From Betaproteobacteria bacterium (GTDB lineage: Bacteria; Pseudomonadota; Gammaproteobacteria; Burkholderiales; Burkholderiaceae_C): a stretch of 64,000 nucleotides of DNA. Below the pieces are notes generated by a model. It did no database searches, was not told the DNA's origin, and worked only from the letters and a program-made list of their open reading frames with translations. The DNA is taken from positions 1 to 64,000 of the forward strand of contig JADIZZ010000002.1 of assembly GCA_016704535.1 (NCBI GenBank), read 5' to 3'. The stretch's first letter is position 1; each line of letters opens with the position of its first letter. Shown here piece by piece: positions 43,436-52,285 of this stretch. The position numbers and the translations under genes were made by a program.

Positions 43436-43802
43436 CACCAATGTGCTGGTGCGGTTGCTGGCGCGCGACGACGCGAAACAGGCCGCTGCTGCCGATGCCG
43501 CCATCGCCAAAGGCGCCTGGGTGTCGCAGTTGGTGCTCGCCGAGGCCGTGTGGGTGCTCGACGCGGTCTATGAGCGCACGCCCAGGCAGTTGATGGCTGC
43601 GCTCGACCTGCTGCTGGCGCACGAAACCCTGGTTCTGCAGGACGCAGATGTCGTTGCCGCAGCGCTGGCGCAGTTTCGCGCGAAACCGGCCTTGGGGTTC
43701 TCGGACTGCCTCGTCATCGAGATCGCTCGCAAGGCCGGCCACCTGCCGCTGGCCACTTTCGACAAGGCCCTGGCTCGCGTGGCCGGTGCACAACGTCTTT
43801 AG
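43422..43802 (+). CDS. PIN-domain toxin (VapC-like)
   Basis: A 126-residue PIN protein starting MLAVDTNVLVRLLARDD, with D5, a glutamate in LAEAVWVLD, and the late acidic residues in GFSDCLVIEIA and LATFDKAL. It belongs to a different PIN subfamily from the two FitB-like copies at 1150 and 4380. The antitoxin gene overlaps its start, so synthesis is coupled. It should be an RNase restrained by the AbrB-type partner. Confidence 0.9.
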   Translation: MLAVDTNVLVRLLARDDAKQAAAADAAIAKGAWVSQLVLAEAVWVLDAVYERTPRQLMAALDLLLAHETLVLQDADVVAAALAQFRAKPALGFSDCLVIEIARKAGHLPLATFDKALARVAGAQRL

Positions 43803-43865
43803 GGCTGTCGCAAGCAGGGCTCGGCACGTGCGTGTCACGCGCCTGATCGAAACGGCGGCCGGCGA

Positions 43866-44273
43866 TCAGCTGATCGCCTGAGGATTCTCCATGGCCATTC
43901 GGGCAATGAACCCCGAGCGAGTCTCGCCTGTGGCGCGCGCCAGTGCGTCGAGCCGGTGCAGCACGCGACGCGGCAGACTGATGTTGACTCGCTCCAGCTT
44001 GTCATCAAGCACCGCGGGGTCTACCTTGACGACGGCCCAGACCCATGCCTTCCATTCCCTGTGCTTCTTGCGCAAAGTATCGACACTGGTCGGCTGAGGA
44101 ATGACCTGCCCCGAATCAAGGGCGGTTTCGATCCAGGCAGCGATGGCTTCTTCGGCCTTGGCCATGGCTTCTTCCATCGTGTCACCGGCCGAGAAGCAGC
44201 CAGGCAGGTCAGGCACAACGACGCCGAATGCTTCAGTCTCCGTGCCAGGCTCAATCGCGACGGGGTAACGCAT
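43866..44273 (-). CDS. hicB: HicB antitoxin
   Basis: From the ATG at 44273 the protein has 135 residues. The HicB fold is clear: YPVAIEPGTETEAFGVVVPD, then LPGCFSAGDTMEEAMAKAEE. A ribbon-helix-helix DNA-binding region follows near the end (VNISLPRRVLHRLDALARAT). It lies 14 nt after hicA and should sequester HicA and bind the palindrome at 44469-44483. The pair appears intact. Confidence 0.92.
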   Translation of the reverse strand: MRYPVAIEPGTETEAFGVVVPDLPGCFSAGDTMEEAMAKAEEAIAAWIETALDSGQVIPQPTSVDTLRKKHREWKAWVWAVVKVDPAVLDDKLERVNISLPRRVLHRLDALARATGETRSGFIARMAMENPQAIS

Positions 44274-44287
44274 GTTGCTGCCTCTTC

Positions 44288-44467
44288 TCAAATCCCGGCC
44301 TGTTGCCGAATGGCTTTCACCAGCCCACGCCCCAAGTCCTTCTTGGGATGCGGTACCACCACGATGCCCGTGCGCTGTGGGTGCGTAAACACATGATGAG
44401 ATCCGCTGACACGGGCAAGACACCAACCTGCCTTCTTGAGTTCACGTATCAGGTTGGCGCTGCTCAC
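44288..44467 (-). CDS. hicA: HicA mRNA interferase toxin
   Basis: The GTG at 44467 gives 59 residues, the normal HicA size; the upstream frame contains the operator. The double-stranded-RNA-binding-like fold shows the catalytic histidine in VSGSHHVFTHPQR and the family ending VVVPHPKKDLGRGLVKAIRK-like sequence, here AIRQQAGI. HicA cleaves mRNA when unbound. hicA precedes hicB, as usual. The operator starts two bases upstream of the start codon. Confidence 0.93.
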   Translation of the reverse strand: MSSANLIRELKKAGWCLARVSGSHHVFTHPQRTGIVVVPHPKKDLGRGLVKAIRQQAGI

Positions 44468-44468
44468 T

Positions 44469-44483
44469 TGTGTATCATACACA
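44469..44483 (-). promoter_or_regulatory. hicAB operator palindrome
   Basis: TGTGTATCATACACA is a perfect palindrome around a single central base, 1 nt upstream of the hicA GTG. It includes a minus-strand TATGAT that could be the -10 element. HicB binding here would repress the operon. Confidence 0.7.
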
Positions 44484-44603
44484 CGAGGGCGCCGTTTGCA
44501 GGATAAACGACCATGCAAGGCCGTTGCTGACGTGTCGAGTGATGCACCCGCTCGCCTGCCGTCGGGCGAGCGGCAGAGGTCGACTTATCGGCGACCTGCC
44601 GAC

Positions 44604-45209
44604 TCAGCCCGCCATGGCCATCGGCGCCAGCCGTTCGCCCAGCAGCGTTTCCAGTTCGGCGCCTGAAAGCACCTCGCGTTCGAGCAGGCCGTTGGCCAGC
44701 GCGTCGAGGCTCACGCGGTTCGAGGCCAGCAGCCGTTGGGTCTGCGCCTGCGCTTGCTCGAGCAGCGTGCGCGCTTCCTTCAACACCGCGGCCTGGATGT
44801 CGGGGCCGAGAAGGTCCTTGGGCACGCCCGCCACGCTGAGCAAGCCGAACGCCTGCGAGAACCCGAGCGAGCCGACCATGCGGATGGCGAGTTCGGAGGC
44901 CCGCTTCAAGTCGTCCGACGCACCGCTGGATACGCTGCTCAGCACCAGAAGCTCCGCTTCACGGCCGCCCAGCATCATCGCCAGGCGGTTCGTCAACTCG
45001 GACTGCTTGTAGAGCGGGTCTTCCGTATCGCGCGTGATGTGAGTCACGCCCAAGGCCTGACCGCGCGGTTCGATGGTGACGCGCTCCACCGAGCCCACGC
45101 CCAGCCAGTGCCCCATGAGCGCGTGGCCGGCCTCGTGATAGGCCAGCCGCCGGCGCGTTTCATCGCTCAGCAGGTCCTTAGCAGCCGCCCTTCTTTTCCT
45201 TCTTGGCAA
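44604..45209 (-). pseudogene. FtsH protease fragment (M41 peptidase domain only)
   Basis: The frame codes for about 190-200 residues of the M41 domain. The zinc ligands H25 and H29 with catalytic E26 (YHEAGHAL) and the third ligand D100 (GASDDLKRA) are intact. FtsH normally has two membrane helices and an AAA ATPase before this part; both are gone. Similarity begins near SDETRRRLAYHE, just at the end of the upstream gene (45178), and the only start there is a TTG at 45209 inside that gene. It is probably a deletion remnant, though a free peptidase cannot be ruled out. Confidence 0.65.
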
Positions 45210-45816
45210 CCGGCATGGCCGGCACCGTGGCGGGCTTCATCGTGGCCACGGCCGAGGCGGCCTGGGCCGCCTGCGTCGCCCTGGTGGCCTTGGCAGCCGC
45301 CACGCAGCTGGTCTTGGCGTCGCCAGACAGAGCGTCGCACTTTTCCACCGCGAGCTTGTAGTTGGCGTCACGCACGTCCTCGGCGGCTTCCGTGCGCGCG
45401 GCGGCGACTTCCTTGCCCAGCTTGGCGGCGGCCAGCGCCTTGACCTCGTCGGCCTTGGCCTGCTTCACGCACACGTCCTTGTCGTTGCCCGAGAGGTCGT
45501 CGCACTTCTCCTTGGCCACGGCGTAGGCCGCCTCGGCGGTGGCCACACGTGCCTTGGTGCCGTCGGCAGGCTTGCCGGTGTAGGCGAACTCGAGCTCGGC
45601 CCGCGCGACCTTCTCCTTGCCCTTGGCCTCGGCACTGCAGATGTCCTTGGCGTTGGCCTTCAGGTCAGCGCACATCTTCTGGTCGGCCTTGTAGGCGGCG
45701 CCGATGCGCGTCTTGGCGGCGGCGTAGTCGGCCTTGGTCATGACCGCGGCATTGGCGAACGAAGCCGACATGGCGGCGGCCAGCAGCGTGACGGTGAACA
45801 GCAGGTGCTTGTGCAT
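45178..45816 (-). CDS. Secreted repeat protein with paired cysteines
   Basis: From the ATG at 45816 the protein has 212 residues. A signal peptide (MHKHLLFTVTLLAAAMSASF) with cleavage after ANA is clear. The mature part has three similar repeats, each with C-x2-L-x5-to-6-x-C in a lysine/alanine-rich helix (KMCADLKANAKDIC, KCDDLSGNDKDVC, KCDALSGDAKTSC). It ends in a lysine-rich tail with a final cysteine. Related periplasmic proteins occur in Burkholderiales without known function. The disulfides probably clamp helical hairpins. Its end touches the FtsH fragment. Confidence 0.75.
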   Translation of the reverse strand: MHKHLLFTVTLLAAAMSASFANAAVMTKADYAAAKTRIGAAYKADQKMCADLKANAKDICSAEAKGKEKVARAELEFAYTGKPADGTKARVATAEAAYAVAKEKCDDLSGNDKDVCVKQAKADEVKALAAAKLGKEVAAARTEAAEDVRDANYKLAVEKCDALSGDAKTSCVAAAKATRATQAAQAASAVATMKPATVPAMPVAKKEKKGGC

Positions 45817-46022
45817 GGAAGTCCTCTTTGGGGGCGCGGCCGGCCCCGGATGGGTCGGACGTCGGGATCTGCGCCGGCAGAAGTGGCCTGCCGGCGTTCG
45901 ACCGGACCGGCATCGTGGCTCGCCAGAGAGGGCGCGTCGGTGCGGCAGCGAACAGCCGAGCCGCTGGGCGGGCTTTGGCTGCAGGCGGATCTCCCGCGTG
46001 GCCGAAGACCCGGCCCGCGCAC

Positions 46023-46859
46023 CTAGGCGCCGGCGGGCACCGAGGCCAGCGGCGCAAACGCCGCGGCCTGCTTGCCCTTCCAGGCCGCGATCGCGGTGCG
46101 CATCTCGCCGATGTCGAAGAGTGCGCTCTGCAGCAGCGCCATCTGCTGCAACGCTTCGGCCGTGCTGTGGTCGACGGCGTAGTTCAGCGCCAGTTTGCTG
46201 CCGGCGATGGCCAGCGGCGACTTGGCGGCGATGGCCGCGGCCAGCGCCAGCGCGTGGGACAGTGTGGCCGCGGCGTCGGGCAGCACGGCGTTGACCAGAC
46301 CCACGGCCAGCGCACGTTCGGCGCCGACGCGGTCGCCGGTGTAGGCCATCTCGCGCGCCACGGCAGGCGGCACGATCTTGGGCAGGCGCTGCAGCACGCC
46401 CAAGTCGGCGGCCATGCCGATGTGGATCTCCTGCACGGTGAAAAAGGCGTCGGCGCTGCACACGCGGATGTCACAGGCCGCGGCGAGATCCAGCGCCCCG
46501 CCTATGCATCCACCCTGCACGGCCGCGATGACGGGGAAACGCGCCTCTTCCAGCACGTTGACGCAGCGCATCAGCTGGCGCAGGCCGTCGTGGAAGGCCA
46601 GGCGGCGGCGGGCGTCCGAGGTGTCGAGCATGGCCAGACCGCCGTCGAAAACCTCGAGGGCCATGCCGGCGCTGAAGTGCTTGCCCGTGGACGAGATCAC
46701 CAGTACCCGCGTGCGGCCCTCGGCGTTCAGGCGCGTGACGCTGTCGCGCAGCGCCGGGAAGAAGGGCGGCGTCAGGCTGTTCAGGCGCTCGGGGCGGCAC
46801 AGCTGCAGGTGGGCCACGCCGTCGTCGCGGCATTCCAGGGTGTAGGCATCGGTGTTCAT
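46023..46859 (-). CDS. Enoyl-CoA hydratase/isomerase family, dienoyl-CoA isomerase-like
   Basis: The 278-residue crotonase-fold protein has the oxyanion-hole segments KHFSAGMAL and QGGCIGGALDLAAACDIR. The stretch FFTVQEIHIGMAADLGVLQR carries a glutamate and an aspartate at the positions used by delta-3,5-delta-2,4-dienoyl-CoA isomerase (ECH1 type). This suggests isomerisation of dienoyl-CoAs in unsaturated fatty-acid oxidation rather than plain hydration. It stands alone, divergent from the M20 peptidase. Confidence 0.88.
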   Translation of the reverse strand: MNTDAYTLECRDDGVAHLQLCRPERLNSLTPPFFPALRDSVTRLNAEGRTRVLVISSTGKHFSAGMALEVFDGGLAMLDTSDARRRLAFHDGLRQLMRCVNVLEEARFPVIAAVQGGCIGGALDLAAACDIRVCSADAFFTVQEIHIGMAADLGVLQRLPKIVPPAVAREMAYTGDRVGAERALAVGLVNAVLPDAAATLSHALALAAAIAAKSPLAIAGSKLALNYAVDHSTAEALQQMALLQSALFDIGEMRTAIAAWKGKQAAAFAPLASVPAGA

Positions 46860-46941
46860 CGCGTCAGCATAGCCCGGTGGCCGGCGCGCGCGGCCAGACC
46901 TACACTGCCGGCCTCAGCCTTTCGCCTTGCGGAGCCCGCCC

Positions 46942-48411
46942 ATGAACGCCCCCACCCGCCCCGTCGAAGCCGCTGCCCTGGCGGCGTTTGCCAACGAAGC
47001 CTGGGACCAGCGTATCGTGCCCGCGCTCACCGACTACATCGCCGTGCCCGCCAAGAGCCCGATGTTCGACGCCGACTGGGCGAAAAACGGCTACGTGGAC
47101 CGCGTCGTGCGCGACGCCGCTGCCTGGGTGGAAGCACGCAAACTGCCGGGTCTGAGGCTGGAAGTGGTGCGCCTGGAAGGCCGCACGCCGGTGATCTTCT
47201 TCGAGCTGCCCGCCAGCGGCCGGCCCGAAGGCGCGTCGCAGGACACGGTGCTGCTCTACGGCCACCTGGACAAGCAGCCCGAGTTCAACGGCTGGCGCCG
47301 CGACCTCGGCCCCTGGACGCCGAAGTACGAAAACGGCCTGCTCTACGGCCGCGGCGGCGCCGACGACGGTTACGCCGTCTACGCGGCCATCACCGCGCTC
47401 GAGGCGCTGCAGGCGCAGGGCCTGCCGCACCCGCGCTGCGTGGGCCTGATCGAGAGCTGCGAGGAAAGCGGCAGCTTCGACCTGCCCGCCTACATCGACG
47501 CGCTGCGGCCACGCCTGGGGCAGGTGGGCCTGGTGGTGTGCCTGGACAGCGGTGCCGGCAACTACGACCAGCTGTGGTTGACGACCAGCCTGCGCGGCAT
47601 GGTCAGCGGCGTGCTGAAGGTGGAGATCCTGACCGAGGGCATCCACAGCGGCGACGCCAGCGGCCTGGTGCCTTCGTCATTCCGCATCCTGCGCCACGTG
47701 CTCGACCGGCTGGAAGACAGCAAGACCGGCCGCCTGCTGCCCGAGAGCTTCCACTGCGCGCTGCCGGCCTCGCGGCTGGAACAGGCCCGCGCGACGGCGG
47801 CCATCCTGGGCGACGAAGTCTGGCGGCGCATGCCTTGGGCCTGCGGTGCCGATGGCGGGCCCACGCTGCCCACGACGACGGACCCCGTCGAAGGGCTGCT
47901 CAACCGCACCTGGCGGCCCACGCTCAGCGTCACCGGTGTCGACGGCTTTCCCGACATGAAGAGCGCCGGCAACGTGCTGCGGCCCTGGACGGCTTTCAAG
48001 CTGTCGCTGCGCCTGCCGCCGCTGGTGGACGGCAACGAAGCCAGCCTGGCGCTGAAGACGCTGCTGGAAGACAACGCGCCCTACAACGCCAAGGTCACCT
48101 TCCACCCCGATGGCCGCGCCGGCGCGCTGGGCGCCACCGGCTGGAACGCGCCCGAGCTGGCGCCGTGGCTGGAAGGCGCCATGAACGCGGCGTCGCAAGC
48201 CTATTTCGGCGCGCCCGTGGGCTACGTCGGCCAGGGCGGCACCATTCCGCTGATGAGCATGCTGCAGAAGGGCTTCCCGGCGGCGCAGATGATGGTCTGC
48301 GGCGTGCTGGGCCCGAAGAGCAACGCCCACGGCCCGAACGAGTTCCTGCACGTGCCCTACGGCAAGAAGCTCACGGCAGCGGTGGCGCAGGTGATCACGG
48401 CCTGCCCCTGA
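46942..48411 (+). CDS. M20-family metallopeptidase (CNDP-like dipeptidase)
   Basis: The ATG at 46942 gives 489 residues. Metal-binding motifs are visible: LLYGHLDKQPE, the bridging aspartate in YGRGGADDGYA, the catalytic pair in ESCEESGSFD, and CLDSGAG. A dimerisation domain lies in the middle (about 215-380), and a late GPKSNAHGPNE carries the final histidine ligand. It would cleave dipeptides or N-acyl amino acids in the cytoplasm. No neighbour specifies its substrate. Confidence 0.9.
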   Translation: MNAPTRPVEAAALAAFANEAWDQRIVPALTDYIAVPAKSPMFDADWAKNGYVDRVVRDAAAWVEARKLPGLRLEVVRLEGRTPVIFFELPASGRPEGASQDTVLLYGHLDKQPEFNGWRRDLGPWTPKYENGLLYGRGGADDGYAVYAAITALEALQAQGLPHPRCVGLIESCEESGSFDLPAYIDALRPRLGQVGLVVCLDSGAGNYDQLWLTTSLRGMVSGVLKVEILTEGIHSGDASGLVPSSFRILRHVLDRLEDSKTGRLLPESFHCALPASRLEQARATAAILGDEVWRRMPWACGADGGPTLPTTTDPVEGLLNRTWRPTLSVTGVDGFPDMKSAGNVLRPWTAFKLSLRLPPLVDGNEASLALKTLLEDNAPYNAKVTFHPDGRAGALGATGWNAPELAPWLEGAMNAASQAYFGAPVGYVGQGGTIPLMSMLQKGFPAAQMMVCGVLGPKSNAHGPNEFLHVPYGKKLTAAVAQVITACP

Positions 48412-48449
48412 CCGCGCCAGTTGCGCGGCCCTGCCAGCCCGGCCGCCGT

Positions 48450-49106
48450 TCAGGCCGCGGGGCTGACTTTCGCCTGGCGGCTGGCTTTCCAGGCGCCGAA
48501 GATCGCGAGCAGCCCCGGCACGATGATCAACGCCCAGATGATCAGCGACAGGTTCTCCTGGACCCACGGCAGGTTGCCGAAGAGGTAGCCCGCCAGCGTC
48601 AGGCCGCACACCCACAGGATGCCGCCACCCACGTTGTAGGCGGTGAACTTGCTCCGCGTCATCTCGCCCACGCCGGCCACGAAGGGCGCGAAGGTGCGCA
48701 GGAAGGGCATGAAGCGGGCGATCACGATCGTGATGCCGCCGTACTTTTCGTAGAAGGCGTGCGTGCGGTCGAAGGCGGCGCGGTTGAACCAGCGTGAGTC
48801 GGGCCAGCCGAATACCTTGGGGCCGAAGTAGCGGCCGATCGAGTAGTTGGTCTGGTCGCCGAGGATGGCCGCCAGGGTCAGCAGCAGCATCGCCAGCGGC
48901 AGGCTCATCAGGCCCACGCCGCACATCGCGCCGACGACGAAGAGCAGCGAATCGCCCGGCAGGAAGGGCATCACCACCAGCCCGGTCTCGACGAAGATGA
49001 TGACAAACAGCAGCGCGTAGACCCAGCCCCCGTAGGCCTGCACGAATTCCGCCAGGTGGCGGTCGACGTGCAGGATGAAGTCGATGAGGTAGGCGGCGTA
49101 TTCCAT
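48450..49106 (-). CDS. DedA-family membrane protein
   Basis: The ATG at 49106 gives 218 residues. The family signatures are visible: ETGLVVMPFLPGDSLLFVVG, GDQTNYSIGRYFG, and FMPFLRTFAPFVAGVGEM. DedA proteins are inner-membrane proteins of the VTT superfamily linked to lipid-carrier (undecaprenyl phosphate) recycling, membrane homeostasis and proton-motive force. It is convergent with the M20 gene and lies 20 nt after the ABC transporter gene on the same strand. Confidence 0.94.
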   Translation of the reverse strand: MEYAAYLIDFILHVDRHLAEFVQAYGGWVYALLFVIIFVETGLVVMPFLPGDSLLFVVGAMCGVGLMSLPLAMLLLTLAAILGDQTNYSIGRYFGPKVFGWPDSRWFNRAAFDRTHAFYEKYGGITIVIARFMPFLRTFAPFVAGVGEMTRSKFTAYNVGGGILWVCGLTLAGYLFGNLPWVQENLSLIIWALIIVPGLLAIFGAWKASRQAKVSPAA

Positions 49107-49126
49107 GCCGGCGCGATTGTCCGTGC

Positions 49127-50995
49127 TCAGGCCGCGGCCGGATCTTCCGTCAGGTCTTCGGCCAGGAAGCCGCCGCTCTGGTGTGCCCACAATTTCGCGT
49201 AATGGCCGCCATGGGCCAGCAGTTCGGCGTGGCTGCCCTGCTCGACGATGCGGCCCTGCTCCAGCACGATGAGCCTGTCCATGCGCGCGATGGTGCTCAG
49301 GCGGTGCGCGATGGCGATCACCGTCTTGCCTTCCATCAACCCCAGCAGCTGGGTCTGGATGGCGAGCTCGACCTCGCTGTCCAGCGCGCTCGTGGCCTCG
49401 TCGAGCACCAGGATGGGCGCGTCCTTCAGCACCACGCGCGCGATCGCGATGCGCTGGCGCTGGCCGCCGCTGAGCTTCACGCCGCGCTCGCCCACGTGGG
49501 CCTCGTAGCCGGTGCGGCCCTTCCAGTCCTGCAGCTGCAGGATGAACTCGTGCGCCTGTGCCTTCTTCGCCGCGGCGACGATCTCGTCCATCGTCGCACC
49601 CGGCCGGCCGTAGCCGATGTTGGCGGCGATGGACCGGTGCAGCAGCGAGGTGTCCTGCGTGACCATGCCGATGGCCGCGCGCAGGCTTTCCTGCGTCAGT
49701 TCGCGCACGTCGTGGCCGTCGATGCGCAGGCTGCCGCTTTCCAGGTCGTGGAAGCGCAGCAGCAGGTTGACGAGCGTGCTCTTGCCGGCGCCGCTGCGGC
49801 CGATCAGGCCCACGCGTTCACCGGGGCGGATGACGAGGTTGAGGTCGTCGAGCACCTTCTTGCCGTCGTCGCGGCCGTAGGTGAAGGTCAGGTGTTCGAA
49901 GCGCACCTCGCCGCCCGCAGGCGCCGGCTGCACGACGAGTTCACGCGCGGCCGACGCATCGCTCATGCCGTGCGGCACGGCGATGGTTTCCATGCCTTCC
50001 TGCACGACGCCGATGTTCTCGAAGATGCCGGTCACTTCCCAACTCACCCAACCCGCCACGTTGGCGATCGTCCAGGCCAGCGGCAGCGCCGTAGCCACGG
50101 TGCCGGCGTCGATCAGCCCGCGCCCCCACAGCGTGATGCCGATGGCCGCCGTGCCCACCAGCAGCATGGCGTTCAGTGCCGACAGCGTGGTCATGAAGGT
50201 GGTGATGAGCCGCATGTGCGCCTGGATGGCGCCGGTGTGCTCGTCGATGACCTCACGCACGTAGGCGTCCTCGTCCTTCGAGCGCGCGAACAGCTTGACG
50301 GTGAGGATGTTGGTGTAGCTGTCGACCACGCGCCCCATCACCAGGCTGCGCAACTCGCTGCTGGTCTTGGCGAGGTCGCGCATCTTCGGCACGAAGTGGC
50401 GCAGGAAGAAGACATAACCGCAGAACCACAGCACGGTGGGGATGGCCAGGCGCCAGTCGGCCAGGCTCATCAGGAAGAGCGCCGAAAGGCCGTAGGCCAG
50501 GATGTACCAGACGGCTCGGATGCTGCTCACCACGCAGTCGCGCAGCGCGTTGCTGGTCTGCATCACGCGGTTGGCGATGCGGCCGGCGAAGTCGTTCTGG
50601 AAGAAGGGCCAGCTCTGGCGCACCACGTGCCAGTGGCTCTGCCAGCGGATCAGGCTGGTGACACCCGGCACCACGGCGTTGTTGCGCACCAGGCTGTCGG
50701 CCATCAGCGCAAGCGGCCGGCCGACGAGGATGAGCACGCCCATGCCGACGAGCATCGGCATCGCGTCGGCGAGCGCTGCGGCGCGGTCGGTGGCCTGCAT
50801 CAGCCGCACCAGCTTGCCGATGAAGACCGGGATCACCGTGTCGATCAGCGCCACCGCCAGGCCGGTGACGAACATCGCCGCAAACAGGCCGCGTGCCTGG
50901 CGCACGTAGTGCCAGTAAAAGGCCAGCAGCCCCGTGGGCGGTGCGGTGCCGGGCAGGGCGGTGGGGCGGATGCGGGTTTCGAAGAAGGTGAACAT
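49127..50995 (-). CDS. ABC exporter (fused permease and ATPase)
   Basis: From the ATG at 50995 the protein has 622 residues: a six-helix type I exporter domain (about 25-330), then the nucleotide-binding domain. Walker A is GRSGAGKST, the signature LSGGQRQR, Walker B ILVLDEATSALD, and the H-loop IAHRLST. It resembles half-transporters of the MsbA/multidrug type and would act as a homodimer. The substrate is unknown. The dedA gene follows, so both may be co-transcribed. Confidence 0.92.
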   Translation of the reverse strand: MFTFFETRIRPTALPGTAPPTGLLAFYWHYVRQARGLFAAMFVTGLAVALIDTVIPVFIGKLVRLMQATDRAAALADAMPMLVGMGVLILVGRPLALMADSLVRNNAVVPGVTSLIRWQSHWHVVRQSWPFFQNDFAGRIANRVMQTSNALRDCVVSSIRAVWYILAYGLSALFLMSLADWRLAIPTVLWFCGYVFFLRHFVPKMRDLAKTSSELRSLVMGRVVDSYTNILTVKLFARSKDEDAYVREVIDEHTGAIQAHMRLITTFMTTLSALNAMLLVGTAAIGITLWGRGLIDAGTVATALPLAWTIANVAGWVSWEVTGIFENIGVVQEGMETIAVPHGMSDASAARELVVQPAPAGGEVRFEHLTFTYGRDDGKKVLDDLNLVIRPGERVGLIGRSGAGKSTLVNLLLRFHDLESGSLRIDGHDVRELTQESLRAAIGMVTQDTSLLHRSIAANIGYGRPGATMDEIVAAAKKAQAHEFILQLQDWKGRTGYEAHVGERGVKLSGGQRQRIAIARVVLKDAPILVLDEATSALDSEVELAIQTQLLGLMEGKTVIAIAHRLSTIARMDRLIVLEQGRIVEQGSHAELLAHGGHYAKLWAHQSGGFLAEDLTEDPAAA

Positions 50996-51170
50996 CGAGG
51001 GGCGTCGCCCGGCACCTGGTCCAAGGTCCGGGCGAGCATCGTCAGCGTGGGTGAGCCGGGGATTGTGCGGCTTGTCCCCCGGCGCGCTGCACACCCGGCA
51101 GGTGGTGCAAGGGCTGTCGAGGCGGTGTTCCACTGCCCGCCGTAACCGGGTCGTTACAATAAGACCGTAT

Positions 51171-51196
51171 AGTTCTTAATGTGAACTGTTTAGTTC
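51171..51196 (+). promoter_or_regulatory. Repeated AGTTC operator upstream of the fasciclin genes
   Basis: The motif occurs three times: AGTTC (51171-51175), its inverse GAACT (51183-51187), and AGTTC (51192-51196). The two direct copies sit in similar TAGTTC(T/A)TTA contexts 21 bp apart, two helical turns. The stretch is AT-rich and overlaps a possible TATAGT -10 element. It is a likely repressor site for the downstream genes; the regulator is unknown. Confidence 0.6.
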
Positions 51197-51262
51197 ATTA
51201 TCCGGCCTCGGCGGTCTCAGCAAGACCGACAACCCTCTTCAACCTGGCCGGAGTAAACCCCC

Positions 51263-52237
51263 ATGTCTGTCTGGACCCGACGTCTGTTCGCCGCCGCGGT
51301 GGCATCCCTTCTCGTCGCCTGCGGTGGCAGCGACGACGAACCGCCGCTGCCCGGCACCCTGGCAGCGGAAGCCACCGCGCGAGGCTTCACGGCCCTGGTG
51401 GCAGCGGCCGACAAGGCGGGCCTCGTGCCGGCACTCAGCGCCAGCACTTCCAATCTGACGGTGTTCGCCCCCACAGACGCGGCCTTCACGGCCCTGGCCA
51501 CCCGGCTCGGCTTCGCCAGCGCGACGGCCATGGTCGCGGCGCTTGATGGCCCGACGCTCGCGAAGATCCTGCAGTACCACGTGCTGCCGACCAAGAAGCT
51601 GGCGAGCGACCTCGTCGCCGGGGGCGCCACGCAGCCCACGCTCTACACCTTCGAGGGCGCCGCGGCGACGCTGGCAGTCAGCACGACGGGCGGCGTCAAG
51701 CTCACGGACGAAGTGCTGACGCAAGCCAGCGTGACGACCGCCGACGTACCGGCCAGCAACGGCGTCATCCACGTCATCGACAAGGTGCTGGTGCCGCCGG
51801 GCGTCCTCACCGTGGTGCAGATGGCGCAGCTCAACCCGGCCTTCTCGGTGCTGGTGGAAGCCGTCGTTGCGGCGAACCTGGCCACCACGCTGAGCGGAAG
51901 CGGGCCCTTCACGGTGTTCGCGCCGACCGATGCCGCCTTCACGGCCGCACTGGGCCAACTGAACCTGACCAAGGCGCAACTGCTGGCCAGCCCCGGCCTG
52001 GCCGGCATCCTGACCTACCACGTGGTCGCCGGCAACGTCCGCGCCGCCGCCGTTGCGGCGCTGCCCAAGCCCGCCACCGTGAGGACGGTGCAGGGCTCGA
52101 CCTTCACGGTGGGCACCACGCTGGCCATCGCCGATGGCCGTGCACGCACCGCCAACCTCGCCGCCACCGACGTCATTGCCAGCAACGGCGTCATCCACGT
52201 CATCGACGCGGTGCTGCTGCCGGCCGTGGCGAACTGA
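51263..52237 (+). CDS. Lipoprotein with two fasciclin (FAS1) domains
   Basis: The 324-residue protein has a lipoprotein signal (MSVWTRRLFAAAVASLLVAC, lipobox LVAC with C20). Two FAS1 domains follow, about residues 35-175 and 185-320. Each has the family's T/P-V-F-A-P-T-D-A-A-F block (NLTVFAPTDAAFTAL and PFTVFAPTDAAFTAA), a YHV motif and the ending VIHVIDKVL / VIHVIDAVL. FAS1 proteins mediate surface adhesion or matrix contacts. It precedes a single-domain FAS1 gene by 48 nt and shares its likely operator. Confidence 0.92.
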   Translation: MSVWTRRLFAAAVASLLVACGGSDDEPPLPGTLAAEATARGFTALVAAADKAGLVPALSASTSNLTVFAPTDAAFTALATRLGFASATAMVAALDGPTLAKILQYHVLPTKKLASDLVAGGATQPTLYTFEGAAATLAVSTTGGVKLTDEVLTQASVTTADVPASNGVIHVIDKVLVPPGVLTVVQMAQLNPAFSVLVEAVVAANLATTLSGSGPFTVFAPTDAAFTAALGQLNLTKAQLLASPGLAGILTYHVVAGNVRAAAVAALPKPATVRTVQGSTFTVGTTLAIADGRARTANLAATDVIASNGVIHVIDAVLLPAVAN

Positions 52238-52285
52238 ACGACTTCCCCTTTTCTCCCTCACCCACCCACCCCAAAGGAATCCCCC

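Noticed and set aside
46927..49000. Long alternative frames over the M20 peptidase and dedA region
   Set aside because: They are GC-driven open frames with no domain content; the M20 and DedA frames carry all family motifs.
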